64,000 nt of DNA from Lentinus brumalis (GCA_001792895.1 MARA01000033.1:372001-436000); one strand, 5' to 3'; positions 1 through 12,739 are shown, numbered from the stretch's first letter. Notes: generated by a model from the sequence alone, not told the origin. Numbers and translations are program-made.

Positions 1-1579
1 AGGTGCTTGCTCAGAGGGAACTTCGGCGAAATAAATCCCAACGCCCTTGCAACGATGTAGTCCTCGGTCAACCGCGCCTTGTCGCGATGGGATATCTTGA
101 CAGCTTTGACGGCCTCTGGGCTAGTCCGTGGCCTCCCCTCGAAGAGTACGGTGGAGCGCCCGGAGAGTTGGAACGACCGATGAAGAGGTTTGCGCCAGTT
201 CACCAGTAGATCTGCCGAGCCGGGAAGCGGAATGAGATCGTCTCCGGGAGTTGACTCCGGAAACCCCTTAGAAATACCCCAGTCAACCGAGTCGAAGCGT
301 TGCATTGCGAGGAGTACGAGGAGGAAGTAGGGTGCATTGTGCACGAAGTTGATCCCCGTAGATTATATGACGCCTTGGCGGTCATACCAGAAGAGCCAGA
401 GAAGATCGTCTGGAGCGCAATTTGATCATATCATGCGAGCGACTGTAAAGAAGTCAGAACGCACCTTCAATAAGAATCCCCACAGTATGCGTAACACATG
501 GGAGGCTCCCCAGACGCTCCGCAGCATACACTGAAAGCTGAGCATCCGGGGCAAGGGATATGAGTCGTCACTCGCGAGCATCGTCTCGTGCGCATCCGAT
601 ACGGTCTCAGAGGGCGGTATAGTCTCTGAGCAGTCGCAGCTGTGAGATATGCCGCTGTCACGAGCTAATAGGAACGTACTGAGGTCCAGTGCTGGTGCTT
701 GGCCAAGTGTTTCCTCCTTTGCCTGCTGCAACAGACCGCCTAGGAACGGCTGGTACTCCTCGAGTTTATCGTCCACCTTATACTTCCTCGGAGCACGCGT
801 AGTGATTGTCGCATGCGCCCTCTTCAACTTGGAGGCACATTTGACGTCCGCCCACTCGAAGCTGGTATCCACTGTCTCTGCCAAGCGTGGCTTCTTGCCT
901 GAGTAGTGAGGCTCGACATCGCGCATCCTGGCGAAAATAACATCCGGGCAACGGCCAGAGCGTTTATACTCATAGCGTCCAACGATCTTCTTCGGGTCAT
1001 GCCGCATCGCTACGATTGCATGTTTCCCCGCAGCTGGTCGCCTTAGAAGAGGGGTTCCGTTTGCATCACGCGGACTGATATGACGAAGTTCCTCGAATGC
1101 ATCGTTCACGAGATTGACGTACGGTTTGTATCGCTGGTTCCCGTGCCTCGTCTTCTTGCAGCTACAAAGAGAAATCAGACAGCAGCCAATTCGAGAAACA
1201 GCTCAGTCCGTACTAGGCTTTGAGGTTATCCCGAAACCTTTTGCCGTTGGCGATGGACACAACGGCTTCGATACACGCCCGGAAGGCGAGGTCGACTGGG
1301 GCCTGGACATCGTCGCGGCACTCGAGAAGACATAGGGATAGCAAGTACTTGACAACTCCGAGGAAGGGATGAATTTTCTGCCGACTCAAATCTCGAATCA
1401 ACCAGGGTGCGACCGCGGCAGTCCGCCTGTACGGATGCATTCTGAGCATGCATATACGGAGCTTGGAATGAAACCCACGTGAGCTTGGCGTCAGGTGCAA
1501 ACTCCCATTGCATTGCGCTGCGATCGTAAACAGGCGTGGCAGCACGTTCATCGGGAGCTGTAGTAGCGAGGTCGGACAT
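1..1579 (-). pseudogene. FunK1-type fungal protein kinase remnant, cut by left edge
   Basis: Read leftwards on the minus strand, 1109-429 gives an open frame resembling the N-terminal part of FunK1 kinases. From about 425 to 1 the same frame continues into the kinase N-lobe, with APYFLLVLLAMQRFD, a GRSTVLFEG glycine-loop-like stretch and AVKAVKIS containing the likely ATP-binding lysine. The frame is interrupted by TGA at 426-428 and TAA at 363-365, each a single C-to-T change away from CGA and CAA, and reading resumes in the same frame after both. No GT-AG intron removes both stops cleanly, so I call it a decayed gene. Catalytic loop and DFG lie beyond the window. The N-terminal exon (1110-1579) is uncertain. 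FunK1 kinases are an expanded Agaricomycete family whose members are often degenerate. Confidence 0.65.
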
Positions 1580-2860
1580 TGAGGTAGTGGTTCGAATGCA
1601 AGACGATAATAGACGCCCTATTGCCCCTCTCCACCTGCGAAACTGTCATTCGTTCACCCCGAAGCTTGCTGCTAGCTCCTCGAAGCCCTCGGTATGGCGA
1701 CATCGGGAGGCTGTTTGATAGATCTGAGAGGCAATCGCATTCCAGCGGGAAGTAATAAGTAAGTACAGGGACTTCCTACACATCCAGCGGCGGTCGAGTT
1801 TCGTACTGTAGCTTATGCCTCCTCAAGCAGGTTTCGACACCCGTATCTTTGCATATGGCCTTTCTCGCGCGGTGCCTCCTCTCAAGCCCTACATCCAACT
1901 ACCTCCAGTCCAAACCAATCCGGTAGAAGCAAGTGAGGAGATAGAGTGAATAAACGCTGAAACGAACATGTCGTACTAGTACTACATCCTACAGGCAAGT
2001 GAAAGTCGAAGAGATGTATCCGGCGTATGCATTGACCGGGCCAAGCTTCCGTTTGCGCACAAGCCAAGCTATCAGTGAAGGAAGCTTGCCGCACAAGGGC
2101 CATGAAGTGCTAGGATCCCGGTGTGGCTCTATTACCACACCCTGGAGGATATGCCTTACAATGACATGCCGGGTCCTCCTGCTGTACGACCACGAGAGCA
2201 CCTACCACGAAACCCAGCTGACCTTTCTGTCGAGTTCAAGTTGTCTCGCATCAGCTCCTGTCGCCAGTGTTAACGGTATTCTGAACCACTGCGGTCCACC
2301 GTTCACAATTACCGTGGGTCACCAGGTAGCGGACTGGGCCTCATATGGCTCGGCATCAACACTGGTCTACCGCCGCCTGTGACGCGAGGAAGATGTCGCA
2401 CGACTCTTGGCACAACGTTGTATCTTCCTGAATGACACATCTCTACCCGCTGCAAGTCGACTATCGTGCCCCAGCAAGACGCTGTCACTGGCTGGACGCC
2501 GTTGGGTCATGACGCTTGACTTATAGACATGGTATGTCCGTTTATAGAACATCTACATGCAAACACTGCTGACTGGCTCACCCACGGATCGTTGAACCGG
2601 TTGCCAAAGATAATATCGGTCGCTTCGCTGCCCGATCCCTACGGTCCCTGTACGGCATTACCCATTTGCAGGGATGATGAGCCTGCAGGGACCACAACCC
2701 GCCCGATAGGTTCCCAGGGCGGCTCCTCATCGGCTTCCTCGTGGGCAAGGATGTCTGCGAGAGTTGCGTGAGCACCCGCATGACCCGGTGCCAACGGGTG
2801 TTAGTCGACGCGCATTACTGTGACTGCTTCTATTGCATGCGCGCTCCGGGAAAGCTCATG
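1580..2860. other. Spacer, no gene recognised
   Basis: Short open pieces occur, for example on + at 1816-1950 and 2150-2270, and on - at about 2370-2770. None shows a domain, a consistent splice pattern or conserved residues. The last 100-150 bases resemble the promoter of the P450 gene at 24.65-27.08 kb, so the P450 duplication extends into this spacer. Confidence 0.4.
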
Positions 2861-2870
2861 CAATAAAAGG
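2861..2870 (+). promoter_or_regulatory. TATA-like box of the 2.9-kb P450 copy
   Basis: CAATAAAAGG lies about 70 nt before the ATG at 2937. The surrounding 100 nt align by eye with the region before the paralog starting at 27083 on the minus strand, where CAATATATG occupies the same place. This supports a shared ancestral core promoter. Confidence 0.5.
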
Positions 2871-2936
2871 AAGCCCTGTAAGTCATCCCTCCCATGCCCT
2901 CCCCAACCGTTCATCGAGAACCGCTACAGACTCAAG

Positions 2937-5440
2937 ATGATCTCCTCAATTCTGCAGGGAGCCGTGATATGTTCGGCCTCATGGCTGCTCTGGAAGTACT
3001 TCCGCCAGGTGGTCGTGAAGTCTCCACTGGACAACATCCCGGGCCCCCCTGCACAGTCGTTCCTCTACGGTGAGTGGATCTCCCGCTCAGACATGACGAG
3101 TATGCTCATGCTTTACGTCGTATCAGGGAATCTGAAACAACTCCTGGACCGAAATGGGTGGGGTTTCCTCAGCCATCTCACCGAGTCTTACCCAGGCATA
3201 GCCAAGCTATACGGCCCGCTTGGAGTACGTCGTCCTGTGCAGCCCGTCTAGTATGCGCTTCCGAGCTCACTCTTACCTCAGCGGCGTATGCTATATGTCT
3301 TCGACCCGACAGCGATGCACACCATCATCGTGAAGGAGCAATATGTATTCGAAGAGGCCGAGTTTTTCATAAAGTGCGTCAGACGCCTTCCAATTATCGA
3401 GGCACGCAGAGCTGACTCACCTTGCAGGTCTAACCGACTGGTCTTCGGCCCTGGTCTTCTCGGGACCTTAGGTGCGGTCTGGCCTGCCATGTTCATTGAG
3501 GCATACTGACCATGCGAACGCTAGGGAGCACCATCGGAAACAGCGCAAGCTGCTCAACCCAGCGTTCTCGATCGCGCACATGCGACGCATGATTCCTATC
3601 TTCACCGCTGTCGGACATAAGGTGCGTCTCTCTGAGCGTCGATCTGGTACCAGCCACGATTGCTCAACGCCGACTCAACCTTCCAGCTGGTCGAGGGCAT
3701 AGAACGTCGCATCGGTGATTCACCCACGGTGGTAGAGGTGGACATGCTCTCCTGGATGGGCCGCACCGCACTCGAGCTTATCGGCCAGGCCGGACTTGGT
3801 TACTCATTCGACCCCCTTGTCGCCGACACGCCCGATGACTTCGGATACGCCATCAAGGCCTTCCAGTACGTCCTGCCCTCTTCGCGCCGTGCGATATGGA
3901 TGGCCGCAACTGCTTATGCCTTGCAGGCCCACAATGGTCGCGGTCAATGCCCTGCGCCGCCTGGTGCCGTATGTCGCAGACATCGGAAGTCCCGCCTTGC
4001 GGCGCAAGCTTCTGCAGTTCGTTCCGAATCCCGCCGTGCAGAAGATGAGGGACATCGTCGACACGATGTGGCGGAGGTCGATAGAGATCTACGAGTCGAA
4101 GAAGCTCGCGTTCGAGCAGGGAGACGAGGCTGTCTCTCAGCAGATCGGCGAAGGCAAGGATCTCATGAGCATTCTTCGTACGTCGGCATCACTTCCAAGT
4201 CCCCATGTCGTGTGTGCACCCAGATCTGACATGTATTGCCTCTGCAGTCCAGGCGAACATGAACGCTGCGGAAGAAGACAAACTCCCAGAAGAAGAGCTG
4301 CTTGGGCAGATGGCGTACGTCCTCCCCACCTCTGCGGAATTCAACTACCAGTCGTGATAGTGATCGCGCGGTCTCCTCGCAGAACCTTCATCTTCGCTGC
4401 CATGGACACTACGTCGAACGCTCTCGCCATGACGCTGTCCCTCCTCGCCGAGCATCCAGAAATTCAGGAGAAACTCCGGCAAGAGATCCTCGAAGCATCC
4501 AAGGGCGAAGACCTCGGCTACGACACCCTCGTGTCGCTCCCATACCTCGACGCGGTGTGTCGAGAGACATTGCGCCTGTAAGTCTAGTTCGTCGCAGGAG
4601 GTTTCGGGCAGCGATGCTGAACCACTGTTGCACTGAAACACAGTCATGCACCCGTCGCACAAGTATTCCGAGAGTAAGCCCAGCCCGCAAATCAGTGTTG
4701 TGTCTACATGCTCACGACCGTGTAGGACTCGCGAGGACGCTGTACTCCCGCTCTCCGCGCCAGTAAGAGGACTTGACGGCAAGATGATGCATGAGATCCC
4801 GATCCCCAAGGACACGACCGTCGTCGTCGGCCTCCTCTCGTCGAACCAGAACAAGCAGATCTGGGGCGAAGATGCCCTGGAGTGGAAGCCCGAGCGTTGG
4901 TTGTCGCCTCTTCCCGAGAGCGTGACGGAGGCCAAGATCCCAGGAGTATATTCCAATCTGTACGTTCTCCGCGAGTATCCACTGCAGGTCGTCGGCGGGG
5001 ATCGCTGACACAGATGCTTCTCTCAACGCAGGATGACCTTCCTGGGTGGCGGCCGCGCGTGCATGTACGTCTCCCGGCTCGCTGTGTCTCCAAGGAACCC
5101 TGTACTGATCAGCCCACCCTAGCGGCTTCAAGTTCTCCCAACTCGAAATGAGTACGTACCTCTCCTCGCTAACTTACCTCGCCGCACGTACTCACCTGCT
5201 CCCCACACCTAACCACCCAAACGCGCCACACCTCGCCATCGCCACACCTACCTTGCGCCGCGAACCACTTTCCTCAAACAGAGGTCGTCCTCTGCCTCCT
5301 CCTCTCCAAGTTCACATTCACCCCTCGCCCAAGCCCGTCTTCTGGAACCTCTCCGGCGTGCGCTTCCCGACCGTCGGCCCACCAGCACGAAGCCCGCCCT
5401 CCCGATGAACGTCGCGCTGTACAAGCCCCGGGCCGCTTGA
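2937..5440 (+). pseudogene. Cytochrome P450, 14-exon copy A, frameshifted
   Basis: Exons follow the same pattern as the intact copies at 21.4 and 24.7 kb: 2937-3069, 3127-3224, 3282-3373, 3428-3471, about 3525-3621, 3687-3865, 3927-4177, 4248-4314, 4383-4577, 4644-4673, 4726-4959, 5032-5064, 5123-5151 and 5282-5440. The product has an N-terminal membrane anchor, a proline hinge (DNIPGPPA), an I-helix FAAMDTTSNAL, the K-helix ETLRL (ExxR), a PERW motif, and a heme loop FLGGGRACIG with the cysteine ligand. It would be an ER-anchored haem monooxygenase of unknown substrate. Three one-base losses break it: at the exon 4/5 junction near 3524, near 5321-5326, and near 5375-5383. All sit in or beside C or G runs, so an uncorrected sequencing error is a real alternative to true decay. 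Closest copy in the window is the one at 24.65-27.08 kb. Confidence 0.8.
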
Positions 5441-6079
5441 CGGACTGGTCCTTCGCGCGTCGTGCGTGTAACGTACGAGTACGAGTACATCGCAACTGGA
5501 TGCATTCCCGCCTTGCTTTTATACGAGGACCTGGACGTGTGAGAGCGTTAGTGAATATAACGGCGAGCGGCGTGCTCGACATCCACTGGCACCCTTCGGG
5601 GCGGCCCGAACCACCTGCATACTTGAACCACCATCTCGAAACCACCCACTTGGTGCTTCTACCAGACACAACCCTACCTGCACAGTGATCCGAAACGGCG
5701 TGGACGCTGTGGCCGCGTGTGGTTATCGCAGTGGCGGATGTGGTGCATGACCAAGCCCGCCGGTCCGCAGAAGCGCTCATTTAATTCGAGCGCCAATATG
5801 CTCAACTCTGTACTGAACGTCAACAGTTCCACCTACCCTACGCCTCGAGCCCACCAGCAAGGCATCACGGCACGGCGCACACAACGAACTAGCATCCTAA
5901 AAAGCAATCATATTCGACCGTTCGTCCATACATAATTTGGCAAGAGCCTACATACATAGACAACGACATGGCTGGAAGTACTGAAGGGGGAGGGGAGTAA
6001 GTAAGTAAGTCGGAGAGAAGCGTAGTCCTCTAACCATGTAGTATCATATCGTATCGTATCATAGCACGGCGCAGCAACA

Positions 6080-6236
6080 CAACCACCACCACCACCACAA
6101 CCACAACCACAACCAACAACAACAACGCGCGACGACCCGGAGAGCAGACTGGAGAGCAACGAGTCCGTGAGTCCGAGTCCGAGTCCGAGCAGAGTCCGGG
6201 CTGCAGCAACACCACCACCGCCACCGCCGCCGCCGT
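6080..6236. repeat. Simple-sequence tracts (CAA/CCA and GAGTCC repeats)
   Basis: The plus strand shows runs of ACCACC/AACAAC triplets at about 6080-6125, then GAGTCC repeated about four times at 6165-6190, then CCACCG/CCGCCG triplets to 6236. They lie outside any supported coding exon. Confidence 0.8.
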
Positions 6237-6984
6237 GACGAACACCTTCACCACACGGAGAACACCACATCATACACACGCGCATCTACAACCCACACCT
6301 CCCGTGCACGACGACGCGCCCATTCACCGATCTGACCATCCGTGTCTTCATCGCCATCCCGCCGCTCGCCGCTTCGCGCGTCCGCTCCTCTCCGCTCGTC
6401 ATCGCCACCGCTACCACCTGCGCCGAGGACACCCGCACGTAACGCGTCGCATAGGATAAGGGAATGGGGGCATAGATGGAGATGAGAGACGGACGGCAAG
6501 AACGCGCCGACAGCGATAACATCCACGCGTCAAGAACAAACGACGCGGAATTTTGGTCGAGCAGGGGGCGAGGAAGACGATGACGATGACGATGTGCGCT
6601 GTTGTACAATGCGAGTGAATGCCTGTCGAAACGGTACGATGCGGGTGACGGACGATAGCGACGATGATACATTGAAGCAAGTGTATGCGGATGCGGGGAT
6701 GCGGACGGATGCGAACGCGGACGGATGCTTGATAACGATTCTTGAACGAGACCAGACGATGCGATGCGATGCGGCCCAAAGTACAGAGCGAAGACGGCGC
6801 GAACAGAGGACAGCCAGGATGGAAGAAACTTGACAGACGACGCAGGCACGGGGGAACGATGTTGACACAGAATTCACATTCTATCTTGCCGACGGAGAGA
6901 TAGGAGACAAATAGACAGCAACGAGCGTCGGAAGGGAAGGTGTGGGGTAGCCCATCGGTGCAGCGAGGCTCGCCGCGGGCGGAC

Positions 6985-7013
6985 GGGGGATAGGGATAGG
7001 GGTAGGGGTAGGG
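6985..7013 (+). repeat. G-rich GGGATA/GGGGTA tract, potential G-quadruplex
   Basis: Five closely spaced runs of three to five Gs separated by AT or TA occur on the plus strand. The unit resembles a telomere-like repeat but is short and imperfect. It lies opposite the presumed 3' transcript of the Edc1/PNRC-like gene. Confidence 0.6.
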
Positions 7014-8661
7014 AACCTGGGAACCGCCGAATATGTACAGATCCAGCCGCCAAACGCGAGGAAGGACGGAAGGGGGTGGCGGACGTCCCGGGCGGGGAGC
7101 GGATAGGGATATATGGGGGAGACGGAGGTTGGTTGGGTATGCGTGGCAAGTATAGACACAAGACGATGCTGCGGCGGGATTGACGTCAGCCCATGTTGCG
7201 CAGGCGTTTTGAGGGTACTTACGAGCAAAGCCAACAACGTACACCAGCCCCAGGGATCCACTATACCACACTGAGGTCTTGAACGGAAACGGGAAGAGGT
7301 GGAAGGAAAAGGGGGAGAGGGGAGTCGAGGATGATAGACAATACGGCGAGCAGATAATACGTGTACGGTAAACGCGGCCTGCCGTAACTACGGGAGGCCC
7401 GCAGATAGACATTAGCCACAGTGAATACTAGTGCACAAATTGCAAACAGAAAATGGGCGATGAGGCGATGATGTGATATTGATACACTGTGCGGCAACAC
7501 GCGCCAAGGGGAGAAGGATGCATGAAAATCGTGCAAGGGAAGAATACGTCGAAGTAGAAGTAACGGCATGTGGACGTGAATGGGGGTTGAAGAGGGAAAA
7601 ACATAAGACATATCTGTGACGCCGCAGAAATAAGAGAAGGCGCCACGCTACAGTACGATACCGAGAAAATTGAAGTAATGAACACGATCAGGGAGTCCCA
7701 AAACCCAAGAACACACGTACGGGCGACGCCAGCCAAGAGAAGGGAACACAGATACTAGCCCCCGGGCAGAACCCACTGAAGATCGTCCCGCCGATGCGAG
7801 CCAGGGGGGAGGGAGATAAATAGCGGATCGGGCCCTCCAGCCGACCATAGTCGAGGATGTTTTGTTGCAGTCTTGATGTTTTCTTGCTCGTCTATTCTTC
7901 TGTTTGTACAACGCCGGGGGCGGTCTAATAAGACGACCGGCCGGGCAGAGCAGATGGTGGAGGAGGGGAGGGGGGATTGCGATGCGGGGGAGATGCGAAA
8001 GCATGCACGCGGGCCGAGATGTAATGACACAAGTTGAGAGAATGCCAGGCGAGGGTGGATAAGATATACACGGAAGGTTTGAGATGGGCGACCTCCTCGA
8101 GCGCGACGTAGTCGCGGACCAGGGAGATCTCGTGCGGCCGACGATGGGGAATGAATGCCAGCGCCGACTGCTGACCCAGCAATAGTCGGGGTATCTATGT
8201 TGGGTAGGGATGGAACGAGTGCGAGGATGTCCTGATCGATGTAGCCGATAGACCGGGGGAAAATGCCGTGGAAGGAAGTCGATGAGTGTAGAGCCCGAAA
8301 GAACCGGAGGCCCAGATGTCGCTGATGCTGATGCGGGAGACGAAGACAACGTCGAAGGAATAATGATACCAGGTAATAACAATATGACCCGGAGCGTCGA
8401 CACCGGGAAGGGTATCGAAGAGCGAGGTCGGCGGCGGGTAGGATGTGGGGGTGTGGCTGGCGTGGCAAGTAGGATGGCATTAAGCGATCGACCAGGGCTT
8501 CATGAATGCGCGATATTAAGCAAAATCAGCGATGAAGGGGACAACGTCTAGGGACCAATCGTCCGGGCTGAATGGGGAGGGCGACGTCAGTAATTGGGAT
8601 ATTCAGCGGTGAGAACGAACCGACCTCTACACTTGACGAATTCTATGATGCTATAATACAA

Positions 8662-10040
8662 TTACAGCGCGAAGGAGGGGACGGGGAGTGCGTCTGGACT
8701 CGGCGAACTTTGGAAGACCGAACCCGCAAAATAACCATAAACCGCGGAGGGAGCAGACGCAGACGCGAACGGCTGCGAGGGAGCGATCTCGTAGGACGGC
8801 GTGCCAGCGGGAGAAGTGTAGCAGCGCTGGCGAGGGATGGCGACGGGGGTGTGCCGACGCGCCTGCTCGTTGAGATCGACGACGGACGACGAAGGGGAGC
8901 CCTCATCAGACGACATGGCGAACATACCATCGCTGGGAACGCGGCGATGGTTGCGACGGCGCTGAGCGGGAGTGGGCGTCGAAGGAGCAACGGGAGCGGA
9001 AGAGAAGCCGACGGTCGACGACAAAGGAGCGCTGCGAGGAGCGTTGTCGAAGAACAGGCTCTCCTGCTGCCAAGTCGCCGCAGCGGCAGCCTTCGACGGG
9101 ACAGACTCCCGGATAGGCGTAGTCGGCGGAGTGATATCGCTGTCGTCGCCGCCAAACTCGGACGAATCGTCGCAGACGGGGAACGAGTCCCAACGAATCG
9201 TCATGTCCGTGCTCGCCCGGCGAGGAAGGGGGCGGGTAGCGACGTTGAAGGGGATAGCCGCGTCGCCGTTGTGAGCCTTCGCGGGCTTGCGGCGGGAGCC
9301 GACCTTGGGGGTCGGGGAATCCAGCAGCTGGGCGGTGACCTGGCGGCGGCGAGCAAGCTTGCCGGAGGGCTCGGTGGCAAGCTTCGGCGACGAGAGGAAG
9401 CTCTTGCCGCTAGTCTTGGGTGCGGTGATGACATCGGTAAACGGGTCGGTCGAAGAGGTCGAATCCTCGGGCTTCACTCGAGAGACCTGAGCTCGAGGAG
9501 CAGGGGTCGCCTTCTGTGGCGAGGGTATCCTAGCGGGGGAGGGCTGGTGGGCGTGCCGCCGCGAGACGACATCGGAGGGGGAGACGGAGGTTCTTTAGGT
9601 GTCGGGAGACCCCCAAGGGGGTTGTCGAAGGTGAGCAATCGGGCGCTAAACAAGAGTACGAGGGTGGCTAACCTGCGACCTGCGTCCTTGGACTGCTTGT
9701 GCTGCTTACGACCGCGGGGGGACTTCTCGGGGGACGTCGATGGCTGCTCGGCCTTCGCAGGGGCGGAGCTGGGGGCCTTGGTCTTCTCAACGACGGCAGC
9801 CTGCGCTGGCGCAGGCTGGGGGGTGCGCTGTTGGGGCTTGCCCTTGGGCGACGCACGGGGAGCACGGGGCTGGACGTGTGTGGGCTGGGGGCGCGGGGCA
9901 GACTGGACAGGCTTAGCGAGGTTGAGGACGCCGGGGGTGTGCGAAGGGCGGACAACGACGGGAGCCGAGGGGTGACGGGCGTGGGCAGTGCGGAAGGCAG
10001 GCGGGGAAAACATGGAGGGGGGCTTCTGTACAGCGATCAT
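8662..10040 (-). CDS. Edc1/PNRC-like mRNA decapping activator
   Basis: Two exons on the minus strand: an ATG at 10040 opens a Pro/Ala/Ser-rich, disordered N-terminal part ending around 9672. After an intron of about 80 nt or somewhat more (exact acceptor uncertain, between about 9515 and 9600), the second exon runs to the stop at 8662. The C-terminus carries FAGSVFQSSPSPDALPVPSF, which matches the PNRC/Edc1 short linear motif (AG.xF..SP.P..LP.PSF). In known members this motif docks onto Dcp1/Dcp2 and stimulates cap removal in the cytoplasm. Other visible pieces are TIRWDSFPVCDD and serine-rich phosphosite-like segments. The protein, about 400 residues, is otherwise low complexity, as expected for this family. 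The long + strand open frame covering 8572-9975 is an antisense shadow. Confidence 0.7.
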
Positions 10041-12180
10041 TGTTGCGGACGATGTCGGCGGGGGTTATGACGGGGGGCGTGTCGGCGGCAGGATGGAGGG
10101 CGGCGGCGACGGAGGGACAAAGGAGAACGAGAACGAGGCGTCGAGGGCAGAGCGAAGGTTCGTATATGCGTTCCCCGCCCACCCCGTTTTTCACCGCCTC
10201 CGCACGGATAAGCTTCAGTCTCCGCTTCAACCCCCGCGATCCGCCATCACCGTTGCGTCTGTTTGGCCACCGTGACCCCGCGTCACACTCGCCACACCCG
10301 GCCACAGTTTCGCCACATACGGTCCCGCAGTCCTAAGCGGCCAGCAGTGGTTATCCAAGTCTGCGCACACTCCTGCACACTCCCCGGAGACAAAGGACAA
10401 AGAGCCACAAAGACATAACCATCGACACCCATAACCGGCTAAAGTGCGGTCACACTCCGCGTACGTAAGCAAGTCTAGCCACCGGCGCCTGTGGAGCCGT
10501 CTCCATCCGTGTGTTCTGCGCAGTGAGCGAGCCACGAGGCTCGTGCTCTGTCCTTCGAATTCCCGCTCCCCATTCCGTGCTTCTCTGCGTCCCAGGCTCG
10601 AGCGCACAGCCAGCAGCGCGTCCTGTGTGCGTCTCGCCTCGCCTCCGACGCTCCGACCTCCTCGACCCCGGCCCAGCTCTAGCTGCTCAACCTGCCGTAT
10701 CCGTCCGCCTGTGCTATCGCTGTGCTCTCCTGCCTCCGCATTGTCGCTCCCCGGCTCGGATGCACGGGCCCGTCAAGCCTCGGAGAGTCGGATCTGGATA
10801 GAGAGGGACGGCTCGACGCTCGCAAGTCGTGTTCTACGGTCATCAGATTTGTCGTCACCCCGCGCTGCAACCATGGGAGCATCAAGGGAGCCTTCGTCCC
10901 CGTGCGTCACTCTACAATCTCGCGTCCCCATCATCCGTCCGTCCATCCCTTGATTTCCCCATCGTCGACATATGTCGAAGCCCGATGCTGTGCGGCCGTC
11001 AGCTGGAGGCGCACAACCTTCAAAAAAAACCCCTAGCAGTATCGCCCCCTCCTCTCAGTTGTCGCTTGCTGTTGCGCCGTACAGCAAAGACCTGGGGCCT
11101 GCAAGACGCGCTGCAATCAACCGCTACCGTCCTCGCAGCAGCAGCTCGGGCGATCCTTGATGTTACCGCACCACGATCGCAGGTGTCCTCGTCGTGGCGT
11201 CTCGATCGTGTTGCTGCAGCCGATCCGCCTCTCGCGAAGTGCCTGCTTCCGTCCCTACCACCGCCCCTGTTCAGTGTTCTCCCCTGTACATGTTGTACTA
11301 CTCGGGCGACCGCACAATGAACATGACAATGCCATGCCTTCTCTTCTCTCCCGTTTTTGCCCTCCGCCCACCCCAAACGCGCGCAGGAAGACACGAAGTC
11401 TCGACACGGCAACAGGCACTGTGACTCTCCCTTGTCCCCTCGTATCCGCTTCCGCGTACTGAAATAATCTATGCATGCACATCCACGCCACCACAATTGT
11501 CGGTCGCGACAAGGACAAGAAGAGCACGGTCGCCCCCAACAGCGTGACAATAGCACAGAATCCAGATCCATCCAATGATCCATCATTCACTGCCAGACGT
11601 CGAAGCTCGCCCAGCGCCTCGGCCTCACGCCTCACGCCTCGTTGTCCGCACGCACACACGACCGGTAACAAGAACTCGAGTCTCGCTAACGGCTTCTCGA
11701 GTCTCCTGGAGTCCCTGTCCCACTGAGCCCGGGGTGAGCAGTGCGCACGGTACAGACCCTACAATCTACAATCAATCCCCTCAGGATCCGCGATCCCACC
11801 CCTGCTTCGAAGGTCGCGCTATCAGAACGCCTGTCGCCCCCAATTGTGTCCACCTGACCAGTGACCCCCCGCGGGCTTCGCGAAGCACCGTCCGCCGGCT
11901 CGTCCGGCGACGTGCACGGTCCAACTCAATAGCTAAGCTTGTGTGGGTGTGGGTTTGGGTGTTCGCCCGACCCAGCCTCGGCGGTCGCTGTGAGTCCTGA
12001 CCTGAGCTGTCCGCATCGGATTCGGATTCGGAAGTGCAAGGAAGGGGAAGCACGTCCGCAGTCTGCGGTCGACGTCGCTACACGCATCGCTACTGTCAGA
12101 CTGTATCAGAGCGGACGGTGGCGGGACGTGAAGCGTGCAGCGCGGATTGCCACTGCCAGGGCACGGTGGACGGTGGACAT

Positions 12181-12222
12181 GTGAGGATGTGAGGATGTGA
12201 GACTCTGAGACTCTGAGAGTGG
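12181..12222. repeat. Short tandem repeats (GAGGATGT, GACTCTGA)
   Basis: GTGAGGAT is repeated directly, followed by GACTCTGA repeated. The tract is non-coding. Confidence 0.75.
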
Positions 12223-12739
12223 TTCGATGGCTCGATGACGCAGTCCTCCCGGCCAGATGGACCGTGACCGCGCTCGGGCCTCGGGGGCTGTAGCGTGGTG
12301 TTACTGTTGCTCGGCCTCTTCCCTCCCGACTCCAACCTCCTCCCAGCGGCTCCCGATTCAAAGCGTATGCACACACACCGCGGCCGGGCACCTCCCATCC
12401 GCCCTCGTCCTAAGCTTCTCCCCGCGATCACGATCGAAGTGAGACATCAAACTCGCAGGACGCGTGTACCGGGAGGGAGGCATACCTCGGAGGGCATACA
12501 TACACGTACGATACTCTTACTGCACGGGGATCTGCTCGCGATAGTCAGCTCGGATCGGACACGTCGCATCCACGTACGTACCGGGACGCGACGCCACGGA
12601 TCCTGCTGCTGCAGAATCTTGCTGACAGTCTGATTCTGAACCTAGTCCGGGCGCATCCATAGCAAACTTTTTCTAAACGCACACTCTCGCCTCTGAGCGC
12701 GATACGCTATCTGCTCAGCCTCGGAGCATCGCACACAGG

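Larger units (their letters stand above)
5441..8661. other. Long low-complexity spacer, likely including the 3' UTR of the decapping-activator gene
   Basis: No conserved protein is visible. From about 5940 to 8660 the minus strand is strongly pyrimidine-rich and gives several long but compositionally driven open frames (up to 333 codons at 6411-7412). Simple repeats and a G-rich tract are listed separately. The minus-strand gene at 8662-10040 would transcribe into this region, so part may be an unusually long 3' UTR. I see no other gene. Confidence 0.4.

Noticed and set aside
6985..7013. Telomere-like repeat as a chromosome end
   Set aside because: Only a few imperfect units, with unique sequence on both sides; it cannot be a telomere.
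6411..7412. 333-codon minus-strand open frame with Pro-Tyr repeats
   Set aside because: Driven by C/T-rich low-complexity sequence and translated telomere-like repeats; no conserved motif or splice context.
8572..9975. 467-codon plus-strand open frame
   Set aside because: Antisense shadow of the Edc1/PNRC-like gene. Its Arg/Gly-rich product reflects Pro/Ala/Ser codons on the other strand, and it shows no domain.
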